This document shows positions 43,040 to 52,384 of a stretch of 64,000 nt of DNA, in pieces. The position numbers and the translations under genes are program-made. Numbering within the stretch: position 1 is the stretch's first letter; the number at the start of each line of letters is the position of its first letter. Origin of the DNA: Roseibium album (GTDB taxonomy: Bacteria > Pseudomonadota > Alphaproteobacteria > Rhizobiales > Stappiaceae); NCBI RefSeq assembly GCF_001404515.1, contig NZ_CXWE01000014.1:1-64000 (forward strand), written 5' to 3'. Under the pieces are notes generated by a model. The model ran no database searches and had not been told where the DNA came from. It saw nothing but the letters and a program-made list of their open reading frames with translations.

Positions 43040-45454
43040 CTAGCTCTTCAAGCGAGTGTTTTCTGGATCATAGAAAGGTAATGTGGTCACCGTAGCGCGC
43101 TCAGGGCTGCCCAGAATTTCGATATCGAAGACCTCACCTGGCTCAACATCGATTGTGAGGTATCCGAGCGCAATTCGCCTGCCGATGCGAAAGCCGGTGC
43201 CGCCGGAAGTGACATAACCGACCGGTTTGCCTTCCCTCAGGATCGGTTCGGATGACAGTGGATCGGGCCCGTCATCGTCCAGCACAAACCCGGCGAAATG
43301 GTAATCCTTTGGCTGTTTGACTTGTTCAAGAAACGCTTCGCGACCAACGAACCGGTCTTTCTTCTTGCTGACGAACCGGTCGAGCCCGGCGTCGAGCGCC
43401 GTATACTCGATGCCAAAATCCGCCCCCCAGCCGTGGTAGCCCTTTTCAATCCGCATCGCGTTGAGTGCGTAGGAGCCAAACTGCACAATTCCTTCACTTC
43501 GCCCTTCACGCATGATCGCGCCATAAACCGTTTCGAGATCTTCACTGCGCATGTGAAGCTCCCAGCCTAGTTCGCCAATGTAGGAAACCCGAAGGGCAAT
43601 TGCCTCCGCATCGGCAATCGTAATCTCCCGCACCGACATCCATGGAGCCGCGTCCCTTGAAAGATCGGCATCGGTCAATGGCTGCAGGATATCGCGCGAT
43701 TTCGGTCCCATGACCATCAGGGCTGCATCGAAGGCCGACCCGCGTCGCAACGACACTCCCTCCTCCGGAAGGAATTGGGTCATCCAGTCATGATCACGCT
43801 GATCGGCAAGCGTCGGGCCGCAAAGCAGGAACCTGTCCTCTGCCAGCCGCGCGATTGTCGCTTCCGACCAGACCTTGCCTTTTGGTGTCAGCATGTAGCT
43901 CAGCTTGACGCGGCCGACTGCCGGCATCGCGCCGCAAAAGACATGATCCAGGAAATCGGTCGCGCCCGGTCCTTCCACCTCGTAGCGGGTGAAGCCGCCA
44001 TGGTCCATGACACCGGCACGATCGCGTAAGCCTTCGCATTCTGCGCGGACCGCCTCGTGCCAGACCTCATGATGGAAGGAGAGTTCGCCGTCATCTTTGG
44101 CTACATCTGTCTCGAACCAGAACGCACGCTCCCAGCCAGCGACCTGACCGAAAACGGCACCTTGTGCTTTCAATGTGTCATAGAGCGGCGTCCGCCGGAC
44201 CGGACGGGCCGATTTCCAGATCCGGTGTGGATAGGGGATGGCGTACTGGTGCTCATAGAGCTCGCTTGCCCGCTTCGCAGTGTAATCGAAAGTCGCCCAG
44301 TCGCCGAAGCGGCGCGGGTCCCAATTGGACATATCCCATTCCGGCTCACCCTCGGTTATCCACTCCGTCAGGGTTTTGCCCGCTGCCGCCGAATGAGTGA
44401 TGCCGACCGGAAAACAGCAGGCATGATAAAAGTTCGGCAGCCCGAAGGCCGGCCCGCAAAGCGGTGCTCCGTCCGGACTGTAGGGGATGGGTCCATTGAT
44501 GAAGCGGCTAACGCCGGCCTCGCCCAGGATAGGCACATGGCTGAGCGCCGCCTCAAGCACCTTGGCGATGTCATCGATACTATCGGGAAACAACTGGTTG
44601 GCGAAGCAGTCAGGTGTTCCGTCCAGCCAGACTGGACGCCCTTCGTGGCCGTAAGAGCCAAGCAGGAGGCCGTTCCGCTCGCGGCGGAGGTAATACATGA
44701 TGTCCGGATCACGCACGAGCGGGAAATTCTTCGGGTCGGCCTCCAGCTCCGGTAGACTTTCAGTCACCAGATACTGGTGCTCGAGTGTCACTACCGGCAG
44801 GCTTTGTTCGACCATCTCGCCGACCGCACGGCCATAGTAGCCGCTGGCATTAACAACGCTTTCACAAACCACATCGCCCTTGTCGGTCGAAACATGCCAC
44901 TCACCGCCGGGCTGGCGCGTTATGCCGGTTACTTGCGTGAAACGCGCGACTTCCGCACCAAGATCACGCGCGCCCTTGGCAAGTGCCTGGGTCAACTGAC
45001 TCGGATCGACGTCACCCTCGTAAGGATCAAAGATGCCCCCCATGACGCTCTCTCCGGACCTGAAATAGGGATGCATCGCATCCATCTCAGCAGGCGAAAG
45101 CATCGCAAGATCGTAACCGAGCCCCTTGGAAATACCGACCAGATGGCTGAAAAAGTCGATGCGCTCGCGCGTGTGCGCTGGCCAGAAGGCTCCCGTATGG
45201 CGATATGTGATCGGATAACCGACTGTTTCGCCGAGATCCTTGTAGAGTCGCCAGGCATAGTTCCCGGCCCGCATCCCGCCCCAACTGTTGGCATAGGTCG
45301 GAATGTTGCCAGCCGCGTGCCAGGTGGAACCGCTGGTAAGCTCGTTTTTCTCGATCAGCAGGCAATCGCTCACCCCTGCCTTGGCCAGATGGTAGAGGAC
45401 TGAAACGCCGACGGCACCGCCCCCGATGATGACAACCTGAGCGTGGGTTTTCAT
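43040..45454 (-). CDS. FAD-dependent amine dehydrogenase fused to GcvT domain (tandem paralogue)
   Basis: An 804-residue paralogue. The FAD domain has VVIIGGGAVGVSVLYHLAKA and TSGSTWHAAGNIPTYANS, and RFINGPIPYSPDGAPLCGP follows. The GcvT part has VSYIGELGWELHMRSED and NAMRIEKGYHGWGADFG with a C-terminal barrel-like segment. Its closest style is the sarcosine/dimethylglycine dehydrogenase-like demethylase at 23497, which shares SYAG/SYIGELGWELH, rather than the next gene at 40618. It follows the mttB gene with 3 bases between them, which links flavin-type and MttB-type demethylation in a single transcript. Confidence 0.87.
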   Translation of the reverse strand: MKTHAQVVIIGGGAVGVSVLYHLAKAGVSDCLLIEKNELTSGSTWHAAGNIPTYANSWGGMRAGNYAWRLYKDLGETVGYPITYRHTGAFWPAHTRERIDFFSHLVGISKGLGYDLAMLSPAEMDAMHPYFRSGESVMGGIFDPYEGDVDPSQLTQALAKGARDLGAEVARFTQVTGITRQPGGEWHVSTDKGDVVCESVVNASGYYGRAVGEMVEQSLPVVTLEHQYLVTESLPELEADPKNFPLVRDPDIMYYLRRERNGLLLGSYGHEGRPVWLDGTPDCFANQLFPDSIDDIAKVLEAALSHVPILGEAGVSRFINGPIPYSPDGAPLCGPAFGLPNFYHACCFPVGITHSAAAGKTLTEWITEGEPEWDMSNWDPRRFGDWATFDYTAKRASELYEHQYAIPYPHRIWKSARPVRRTPLYDTLKAQGAVFGQVAGWERAFWFETDVAKDDGELSFHHEVWHEAVRAECEGLRDRAGVMDHGGFTRYEVEGPGATDFLDHVFCGAMPAVGRVKLSYMLTPKGKVWSEATIARLAEDRFLLCGPTLADQRDHDWMTQFLPEEGVSLRRGSAFDAALMVMGPKSRDILQPLTDADLSRDAAPWMSVREITIADAEAIALRVSYIGELGWELHMRSEDLETVYGAIMREGRSEGIVQFGSYALNAMRIEKGYHGWGADFGIEYTALDAGLDRFVSKKKDRFVGREAFLEQVKQPKDYHFAGFVLDDDGPDPLSSEPILREGKPVGYVTSGGTGFRIGRRIALGYLTIDVEPGEVFDIEILGSPERATVTTLPFYDPENTRLKS

Positions 45455-45457
45455 GGG

Positions 45458-46957
45458 CTAAAGCCGTTCTGAAAGATGAATTGGTAGACGCTCGCGCAAC
45501 GCGGCCTCGATGTCGCCTGGCAAATGCGTCGGCGCCGGCAATGCCTCGATTTCCGAAACCCGGGCGATCGCCTTGTCCCAGACCGTCAGGGCTCCAGCCT
45601 CCAGCCAGTCGCTGACGCTCTGACGGTCGCCGAGGCTCGGATAAAGATACTCCTTGGTCATGAGATCCAGGGTCTGTGCGGTTCCAAGGAAGTGCCCCTC
45701 GCCGGTCACCACCTGTTCAATCATGTCGAGATCGATAGAGCCGTCGAGCAATTCGACGCCGCGCACCGTGCGCATGATTGCGCCGCACATGTCATTGTCG
45801 ATGACAAGTGCTTCCTTGCTGGCAACCATGATCGAGCCGAGCATGCCGACACTGAGGTTGATCATGTCCGCGCCTGCCTGCGCAGATAGCGCAATGGTAT
45901 AGCCCTTTTCATAGCCCGATTGCGCATCGGCGGTCTTGGCGTCAGTCATGCCGGCGGAGACTGTGGAAGGAAGTCCGAGGTTCAACAGCAGTTGGGCTGC
46001 AGCCGCATTGGCCACAGCGGCCTCGCCGGACCCGCCTGTCATTGCCCCTGTCCGCAAGTCGGAAACAAACGCCAGAAACGCAAGAATGCAGGGGAATCCG
46101 GGTTTCATCATGTTGACCAGCACCAGCCCTGCCAGCGACTCGGCAAGCCCTTGCGCCAGAGCACCAGCGAGAGCGGCCGGGCTCGTCGCCCCGGCCTGCG
46201 CAGCAGAACAGATCTGCAGCGGCATTCCCAGACGGACACATTCCTGCATGACCCCGCAGGCCTCTTCAGCAAGCGTCAGCGGTGGCACAACGTGGCAAAC
46301 CGAGGCAAAGCAGAAGGGCTGCGCGGCAAAGGATGTTTCCCCCAGAGCCGCATCAAGCATTCCGACCACCGGCGCAACATTGGCCGGTTCAAAGAAGCTC
46401 GTTCCGATGGGTTTGGACGTTGCCTTCAGCCCCGCAAAGGCCGTGTTGATGTCCAACACAAAAGGATCGGTCATGTCTCGGGCGACAACGGGGCGCAGCG
46501 AGTAGTGAATGTTGTCACATGCATCGACGACACGCATCAGGGAATAAAGATCTTCAAGCGTGCTGTCGCGAAATATCTCCGTTGCCGCCTCCAGAACCTG
46601 GACCGCCGCCCCGCCTGTGCCGATGTGAACGCGGCCGCCGCCGACCTCGATCCCGCGCTCCCGTAGAAAGCCTGGCAGCTCCACGCGTTTGCACGCGCGT
46701 TCAATCATGTCCTCAACAAGAGCCCTCGAAAAGGTGATCCGTCCGTTGCTGCGTTCTCCCGCACCGTTCTCGAGCGCCAGCGATCGAATGTCAGGAGGTG
46801 CACCGCCGACGCCGATCTGTTCCAGAATTGCGAAGGCCGAATTGGTAATGTCGATCAGCTTTTCAGCCGTCAGCGGAGCGAAGCGTCCGCCAACCTGCGG
46901 TTGAAGCGGCGTGGCTCTTACACTGCTTGCCTTGCGTTTCAGTCTTGACCGGCGCAT
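45458..46957 (-). CDS. MttB-family (non-pyrrolysine) methyltransferase
   Basis: A 499-residue protein of the trimethylamine methyltransferase (MttB) family. It has no in-frame amber codon, so it belongs to the non-pyrrolysine branch whose studied members (MtgB, MtpB, MtcB) demethylate glycine betaine, proline betaine or carnitine. It shows GTGGAAVQVLEAATEIFRDS, QICSAAQAGATSPAALAGAL, GGSGEAAVANAAAAQLLLN and DMINLSVGMLGSIMVASKEA. The usual partners, a corrinoid protein (MttC type) and its reactivase, are not encoded nearby. It leads the operon with two FAD-GcvT proteins, with a TGAA-N5-TTCA site upstream. Confidence 0.87.
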   Translation of the reverse strand: MRRSRLKRKASSVRATPLQPQVGGRFAPLTAEKLIDITNSAFAILEQIGVGGAPPDIRSLALENGAGERSNGRITFSRALVEDMIERACKRVELPGFLRERGIEVGGGRVHIGTGGAAVQVLEAATEIFRDSTLEDLYSLMRVVDACDNIHYSLRPVVARDMTDPFVLDINTAFAGLKATSKPIGTSFFEPANVAPVVGMLDAALGETSFAAQPFCFASVCHVVPPLTLAEEACGVMQECVRLGMPLQICSAAQAGATSPAALAGALAQGLAESLAGLVLVNMMKPGFPCILAFLAFVSDLRTGAMTGGSGEAAVANAAAAQLLLNLGLPSTVSAGMTDAKTADAQSGYEKGYTIALSAQAGADMINLSVGMLGSIMVASKEALVIDNDMCGAIMRTVRGVELLDGSIDLDMIEQVVTGEGHFLGTAQTLDLMTKEYLYPSLGDRQSVSDWLEAGALTVWDKAIARVSEIEALPAPTHLPGDIEAALRERLPIHLSERL

Positions 46958-47040
46958 CGATGACTTTCCGAATTCACTGCAATGGATGGAGTGTCCCCGA
47001 AGAGTTCCTTAAATCCAATTCAAAAAAAAGCGGAATTAGA

Positions 47041-47053
47041 TGAATCAATTTCA
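47041..47053. promoter_or_regulatory. MetR-type operator TGAA-N5-TTCA (second copy)
   Basis: The 13 bases TGAATCAATTTCA lie 84 bases upstream of the mttB start, identical to the copy at 39657. The 270-base space from 46958 to 47226 holds no gene and would carry the promoter of the leftward mttB operon. Confidence 0.62.
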
Positions 47054-47226
47054 CGTAATTCGCAACGCAAACCATTTGGGCGAAACTGTCTCGCGCACCC
47101 GAAAGCGCTAGTCAAAACGAGCTAATTTTGTGATCGCTGCGGGTCACAGCTGCCAATTCCACTACGTTTCAAACTGACCTGCTTCCAATGATTGGGGCCG
47201 TTTGAGGTGAGACTTTTCTCGTAAAG

Positions 47227-47490
47227 TGCCAGGCAAACATCGGCACACTGATTGCGTATGCCATCCTGGTCTTTTCGCTGGTTTATCTGTTTGCTGCAGG
47301 ACAAGACATTGGCCCTGCTGGAAAGGAGCTCATGGACGGACTCTATTCCAGCTTTGTGCTCCTGACTGTTCCGTTATTTATCGTCACTGCAAACATCATG
47401 AACACAGCTACGATCAGCGATCGTCGATCAGCTTCTGCAGATTTACGTCGCGCTTGTCGGTCGCTTTCGTGGCGGGCTTGCGGGCTACGC
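47227..47490 (+). pseudogene. remnant of TRAP transporter large permease (DctM type)
   Basis: The plus strand reads NIGTLIAYAILVFSLVYLFA, then KELMDGLYSSFVLLTVPLFI and VTANIMNTATISDR, and after a frameshift near 47420 continues LLQIYVALVGRFRGGL. This is the N-terminal part of a TRAP-type DctM permease. The rest of the gene and the other TRAP subunits are absent, so it is a broken relic, possibly of an uptake system for the neighbouring operon's substrate. Confidence 0.7.
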
Positions 47491-47994
47491 AGCTGATAGA
47501 GGGAAACAGGTTGGCACAGTGGTTTTCCAAAGGTTTGATGGACACTGGCAACAAACCCGACGTTTATCCGTTTCAAATCAGTTTCTTGCGAGAAAACAAA
47601 ACCACCACAAAGTGGAAACCACTGGGTTGGGGGTAGTGACTGTAGCGGTCCTCCGCTACCAATTTCAGCCAAGACGATCCTGCTTAATCAAGTATCACAC
47701 CCGGAGCGGCAGAACGAAGCGTTCAGCCGCCGTTTCAGTCTTTCGTAATGCCTTTTTCAAAGGTGTGGTCGGGGTAACCCAATATCGCTCCGATCAAAAC
47801 GATCACTTTTTCCGGAGTTTCCCGACGCCAGAGTGCCAGATCCAGCTGTGCATAAAGGGCTTCACAAAACCAGGACAAAGTTTGTGATCAGCCCTCTTAC
47901 ACTGGAGACAAACTCAAAAATTCGCAATCAAATCGGACCGGTTTTAAGGGTCAAGACCAGGGGTGACTGCTTCGATTACTATTGCAGTCGCGGC
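47491..47994. other. no recognisable gene
   Basis: About 500 bases between the TRAP permease remnant and the IS630 remnant. Open frames here are short and without a recognisable domain, start or ribosome binding site. Confidence 0.4.
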
Positions 47995-48875
47995 TCAAAG
48001 GTCCTCGACGGTGCTGTCAGCAGCTTTCTTCACGAGAGCCTTGATCTTTGAGAAAGCCATCTCGATCGGATTGAGGTCGGGGCTGCAGGGTGGCAGGAAG
48101 AACAACCGCGCGCCTGTGACTTCCATAGCGAGGCGCATCGCGACGGGTTTGTCGGCAGGCAGGTTGTCCATCTCGACGATGTCTCCCAGCTTCAGCGTCG
48201 GAGCCAGGATCTGCACGAAATAGGCCAGGAATGCTGTACCATTCATGGCCCTCCCAGCGTCACCGGCGCTGTGATCCCCGACAACCGGCAAGGCGCCACG
48301 AATGTCGTCGTCTTCCAGTGCCCACGTGGAACCGGTGCGCGACACCGTTCACCGCGCGGCGAGCGCCCGTGAGTTCGAACCATATTGGTGGAGATGCCAG
48401 TCTCGTCAATGAACACCAGACGCCCTGGATCGAGATCGGGCTGAGCCTCGAACCAGCTCTCTCGCCTGCGCTTTACATCCGCGCGCTCCTGTTCGCTGGC
48501 ATTCGCTGTCTTTTTTGAACGTGAGAGCATTACGAGCCAAGAAGCAATCATCAGAACTGGTCGATGTTTTCAGACCGAATTTCTTGTGTAGATGGTCCAC
48601 GATTTCCGCGAGAGTGATATCGGGCCTTGCCTCTGTCAGCTCAAGGATCTCATCACGAACCGCCTCAAGCGGACTGCGCGGCGAACGAGGCCCCATCTCT
48701 CAACTCGATGCGGCCGGTGCGCCGACAACGCTCCACCCATCGGATTGCCGTCGCTTTCTCAACACCGAACAGCTCTGCTGCGGCCCGACGGGACATTCCA
48801 CCTTCAACGACATCAATCAAACACTTGCGTAAGTCAATCGACAGAGATTGATCAGCCCCAAGGGTTGATGGAAGC
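47995..48875 (-). mobile_element. degenerate IS630-family transposase
   Basis: Four frame segments make up one IS630-type transposase on the minus strand. The N-terminal HTH is in CLIDVVEGGMSRRAAAELFG and VEKATAIRWVERCRRTGRIE. The next part is AVRDEILELTEARPDITLAE, with LARNALTFKK after it. The third holds RLVFIDETGISTNMVRTHGR (first catalytic Asp), and the last holds MDNLPADKPV (second Asp) and FLPPCSPDLNPIEMAFSKIK (Glu). At least three frame breaks and a truncated C-terminus (stop after TVEDL) make it inactive. Confidence 0.8.
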
Positions 48876-49019
48876 GCGCGCCTCCGCAGCGGCGGGTAGA
48901 AAAGAATCTTGTACAACAAGCTCTCTTGTCCACGGCGCGGCGATCGAAAGGTTAGGAAATCGCGATCAGGAAAGCATGTCCTATTTCTCTCTCGCCGAAA
49001 ATTGTCCCCGCAACGCTCT

Positions 49020-49035
49020 TCAAGTATATACTTGA
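49020..49035. promoter_or_regulatory. HutC-type operator before its own regulator gene
   Basis: A perfect 16-base palindrome TCAAGTATATACTTGA lies 41-56 bases before the start of the HutC-type gene. Its GTATATAC centre recurs before the importer operon (56507) and between the SDR and HisC-like genes (57393), so autoregulation and control of the whole cluster are likely. Confidence 0.75.
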
Positions 49036-49075
49036 GAGCCGACGGTTCGCGCAACGACAACGAGCACAAGCACCT

Positions 49076-49789
49076 TTGACCAAGTCCCTGCACAAGAAAA
49101 TTCTCGACGATGTTCATAGCAAGATCGTGACCGGCGAATGGCCGGCGGGTCACCGAATACCTTTTGAGACCGATCTTGCAAAACACTATGGCTGTTCGCG
49201 CATGACAGTGAACAAGGCCTTGAGCCAGCTGTCCCGGGCCGGCCTGCTGGAACGCAACAAGAAATGGGGCACCTTTGTCAAGGAACCGCAGACACTGTCG
49301 GCAGCGCTGGAAATCTCCGATATCCGCAAGGAGGTCGAAGATGCCGGGAAAACCTACAGTTACACACTACTTAGTGACACGATCAGAGCCTCCACTGATC
49401 GGGAAGCGCAGCAGCTTGACCTCTCCAGAAGCGACCCGGTGCGAGACATCACATGCCTGCATTTCGCTGACAGCGAGCCGTTTTGCCTGGAGGAGCGGAT
49501 TATCAATGTCGGCATCGTTCCAGGCTTGAAAGAGATCAGCTTTGACAGCGTCTCGCCTGGCCTTTGGATGTTGAGGAACATTCCCTGGAATATCGCCGAA
49601 CACCAGATCCATGCGCTCGCAGCCGACGGCACTATCGCGGAAATGCTCCAGGTTCCCGATTGCTATCCATGCCTCGTCGTCGAACGCAAGACCAGGCAAA
49701 ACGAAGGGTTTGTGACCATCGCCCGCCTGTTCTATCCCGGCGACAAGCACAGACTTGTCGCAAGTTTTACACCGACCGGTGCCGGTTAG
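49076..49789 (+). CDS. GntR-family regulator of the HutC subfamily
   Basis: A 237-residue regulator. The N-terminal winged helix is LHKKILDDVHSKIVTGEWP, AGHRIPFETDLAKHYGCSRM, TVNKALSQLSRAGLLERNK, and the UTRA effector domain includes DPVRDITCLHFADSEPFCLE and AEHQIHALAADGTIAEML. The best in-frame start is TTG at 49076; no ATG is available in front of the HTH and a ribosome binding site is weak. HutC proteins repress histidine-use genes and bind urocanate, but no hut gene is in the window. The three matching palindromes nearby define its likely regulon: itself, the importer operon, and the SDR/HisC-like pair. Confidence 0.87.
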   Translation: MTKSLHKKILDDVHSKIVTGEWPAGHRIPFETDLAKHYGCSRMTVNKALSQLSRAGLLERNKKWGTFVKEPQTLSAALEISDIRKEVEDAGKTYSYTLLSDTIRASTDREAQQLDLSRSDPVRDITCLHFADSEPFCLEERIINVGIVPGLKEISFDSVSPGLWMLRNIPWNIAEHQIHALAADGTIAEMLQVPDCYPCLVVERKTRQNEGFVTIARLFYPGDKHRLVASFTPTGAG

Positions 49790-49991
49790 AACCATGAGCG
49801 CATAGCTCTGAAGGAACGTGGATGCTTAGCGGCAAACACCTTTGATAACAGCCGGTGATGTGAAATCCCGCACCCCTCCTGTTCCAGACTTACAACACCT
49901 GGAGTGTGCCCGCTGCCGAAGCGCCACGACATCCCCCTCCCCTCCGGCACAGGTTCACCGCTGGAGAAGAACACCTTTCGGCTGAAACGAC

Positions 49992-51023
49992 TCAGTCTGC
50001 CCCAGGCTTGCCGCTATTGGAAAATTCAATCAGCGTCTTGATGCCAGTCGCTTTACCCGAGCATATCCGGTCGTATTCTGCCGGTGTGTCTTCCGGCGAG
50101 ATCCTGTGTTCAATGAGGGGTCTGAAGCGATCGGGATGCCGTTCAAGCAACTCCACAGCGCGGGGCAATTGATCTTTGAATGCATGGCAACCGACAAGTG
50201 CCAGCTCCCTTTCAACTGCGCCGACAGGATCGAACGGAAACGTTCCGGAACCAATTCCGACCATCGCCAACGTCGATCCGCTCAGCTTCGCTGCCAGATT
50301 GCAAATGACCTCCACGTTGCCGGTCGTGTCGATCACGTGGCGTACGGTTTTCCCGGGCAGGCTCTCGAACTGGTTGAAGGCCGCAAGATCGACCGGATAC
50401 CCCGCACATGCCGTTGCAACGGTTTCAACGCGGAGGCGGTCGCGATCACATAAGAGGAGCGGCCGTTGGCAAAGAATATCGGAAACCACCGCAATCAATG
50501 CGCCAATCGGCCCGCAGCCGACCACCAGCAACGGATCATGGTTTTCGATCCGAACCCGATCGAGAGCATGAAGTGCGACTGCCAGCGGCTCGGAAAGCGT
50601 TGCAATATCCAACTCCATCGCGGGATCACAGGCAAGGACCAGCCGGTCAGGGAGCGTCGTGAAATCGGCAAACCCGCCGTCGATGCTCTCACCGACAAAT
50701 CCCAGCTTGCTGCACAGATGATTGTTGCCTTGCAGGCAGTTGACGCATTTCGTGCAATAGTCCCTGGAATCGGCGACAACCTTGTCACCGACAGACACTC
50801 TGGTGACCCCTTCCCCGACCGCATCAACCGTCCCCGCAAACTCGTGACCGGCGATCGATGGCCGACAGGAAATCCATTGACCTGTCTTGTAGTTGTGAAT
50901 GTCCGACCCGCAGATGCCTGCAAAGGCCACCTTGATCCGGACCTCGCCCCTGCCCGGCGCGGGTGCCGGATCAACATGCTCAAACCTAATGTCCAGCGGA
51001 TCATGCAGTCGCACGGATCTCAT
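49992..51023 (-). CDS. zinc-dependent alcohol dehydrogenase, sorbitol/threonine-dehydrogenase type
   Basis: A 343-residue zinc-type dehydrogenase. Catalytic zinc ligands are in GICGSDIHNYK (Cys) and GHEFAGTVDAVGEG (His, Glu), and the structural zinc loop is CTKCVNCLQGNNHLC. The NAD domain has LLVVGCGPIGALIAV. The ATG at 51023 follows GGAAGGG by 8 bases, 6 bases after the HisD-like stop at 51029. Such enzymes oxidise secondary alcohols of sugars, polyols or amino alcohols. It is last in the leftward operon and converges with the regulator gene. Confidence 0.87.
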   Translation of the reverse strand: MRSVRLHDPLDIRFEHVDPAPAPGRGEVRIKVAFAGICGSDIHNYKTGQWISCRPSIAGHEFAGTVDAVGEGVTRVSVGDKVVADSRDYCTKCVNCLQGNNHLCSKLGFVGESIDGGFADFTTLPDRLVLACDPAMELDIATLSEPLAVALHALDRVRIENHDPLLVVGCGPIGALIAVVSDILCQRPLLLCDRDRLRVETVATACAGYPVDLAAFNQFESLPGKTVRHVIDTTGNVEVICNLAAKLSGSTLAMVGIGSGTFPFDPVGAVERELALVGCHAFKDQLPRAVELLERHPDRFRPLIEHRISPEDTPAEYDRICSGKATGIKTLIEFSNSGKPGAD

Positions 51024-51028
51024 GCAAA

Positions 51029-52354
51029 TCACCCTTCCAGGTAAGGGTCGCGCATCTCCGACACGGCATTTTCATGCGATGAAAAACCTTCGTAATGTGC
51101 AAGCACCCTGGAATGCTTCGCCATTTCGGCATAGGCAGGACGGGTTACGTAGCCAACGGAACTGCACTTCACGAAATCATGCACCGACAAGGGACCATAG
51201 GTCCGTGCACCGCTGCTGGTCGGCAGAACCGCATTCGGTCCAAGTGCGAAGTTTCCAATGCAAACAGGGGTGTGCGGCCCCATCAGAATCTCCGCGGCTT
51301 CGGTTATGTGTCCCAGATGCTCAAAGGGTTCCGTCGACAGCAACTCAAGATGTTCGGGCGCATAGTCGTTGATGAAACGGTAGCTTTCTTCCACGCCGGA
51401 AGTGAGCACAACGCCCCCATTCTCGCCGCACAGCACCGCTCGCGAAAACTCGACCCGCTGTTCAGTCATCTTCGACCAATGTTCCGGCAAGGCCGCAAGC
51501 GCCTCTTCGGCAACGCGTCTCGAATGGGTCACCAGATAGGCGGAGCTGTCGGGCCCGTGCTCGGCTTCGATGAGAAGGTCAAGCGCCGCAAGACCGCCAT
51601 GTACCGTATCATCTGCAAAGATAATCGCTTCTGAGGGACCAGCTGGCAGGCCGGGATCAATGACGTTCGACAGCAATTGTTTGGCGGCCACGACCCAGGG
51701 GCTGCCTGGCCCCACGATCTTGTGTGCCGGCCTCACTGTTTCGGTACCGAATGCCGCGGCCGCCACGGCCTGCGCGCCGCCGCATTTATAGACCGTCTCG
51801 ACACCTGCGATCCGGGCGGCCACGAGGGTCGCCGCATCGACACCGCCATCCGGCGTTGGAGGTGTGAAGATCGCCAATTCGGGAACCTCCGCCACCACGG
51901 CCGGAACAGACGTCATCATGGTGACCGAGGGAAAGGCCCCCTTGCCGCGCGGAACATAGAGCGCGACGGAGCGGATCGGTGTGTACCGGTCCCCGGCAAA
52001 TGCACCCGGCTTGATCTCCTTGAACCACATCGGTGCCGGTTTTTGTTCCTCGTGAAAGCTGCGGATGTTGGCAATGCCATGCCGGATCGCCTCGATGACC
52101 TCGGCATCGACAGCATCGAATGCGGCGTCGAACTCCGCCTCGCCGACCTTCAGCGTCGCAGCGGTCAAGGATGTCGCGCCGTCGAGATCCCGCCCGAAAC
52201 GCACAAGCGCTGCATCGCCTTCCGTTTTCACCGCCTCGATGATCGGCTTGGCTCTTTCCATGAAACCGGAGAGATCCGCTTCCGAGCGGCGCAGAAGATC
52301 TTGATACGCTTCGGAACTCACGCTGCTGAGTTCATGGAAGGATATTTGAGACAT
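51029..52354 (-). CDS. histidinol dehydrogenase paralogue with altered metal site
   Basis: A 441-residue HisD-family protein. Conserved features include SVALYVPRGKGAFPSVTMM, KIVGPGSPWVVAAKQLL and the catalytic Glu-His of NDYAPEHLELL (E. coli Glu326/His327). Compared by motif with E. coli HisD, the zinc ligand Gln259 is Glu in LIEAEHGPDS, Asp360 is Asn in IGNFALGPN, and His367 is Ala in NAVLPT; His419 is kept in GFSSHENAV. It is therefore unlikely to be the histidine biosynthesis enzyme. A related HisD homologue, HpsN, oxidises 2,3-dihydroxypropane sulfonate, so a similar switch to another alcohol is plausible. The start at 52354 has AAAGGTG before it. It sits between the importer and the alcohol dehydrogenase. 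Confidence 0.82.
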   Translation of the reverse strand: MSQISFHELSSVSSEAYQDLLRRSEADLSGFMERAKPIIEAVKTEGDAALVRFGRDLDGATSLTAATLKVGEAEFDAAFDAVDAEVIEAIRHGIANIRSFHEEQKPAPMWFKEIKPGAFAGDRYTPIRSVALYVPRGKGAFPSVTMMTSVPAVVAEVPELAIFTPPTPDGGVDAATLVAARIAGVETVYKCGGAQAVAAAAFGTETVRPAHKIVGPGSPWVVAAKQLLSNVIDPGLPAGPSEAIIFADDTVHGGLAALDLLIEAEHGPDSSAYLVTHSRRVAEEALAALPEHWSKMTEQRVEFSRAVLCGENGGVVLTSGVEESYRFINDYAPEHLELLSTEPFEHLGHITEAAEILMGPHTPVCIGNFALGPNAVLPTSSGARTYGPLSVHDFVKCSSVGYVTRPAYAEMAKHSRVLAHYEGFSSHENAVSEMRDPYLEG

Positions 52355-52384
52355 AGACCCACACCTTTCGAGCGCCAACCGGCG

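Noticed and set aside
45458..46957. Pyrrolysine-type trimethylamine methyltransferase
   Set aside because: The frame has no internal amber codon and no pyl genes are present; it belongs to the non-pyrrolysine MttB branch.
49076..52354. Histidine utilisation (hut) locus
   Set aside because: HutC-type regulator and HisD-like protein are present, but no hutH, hutU, hutI or hutG gene occurs in the window.
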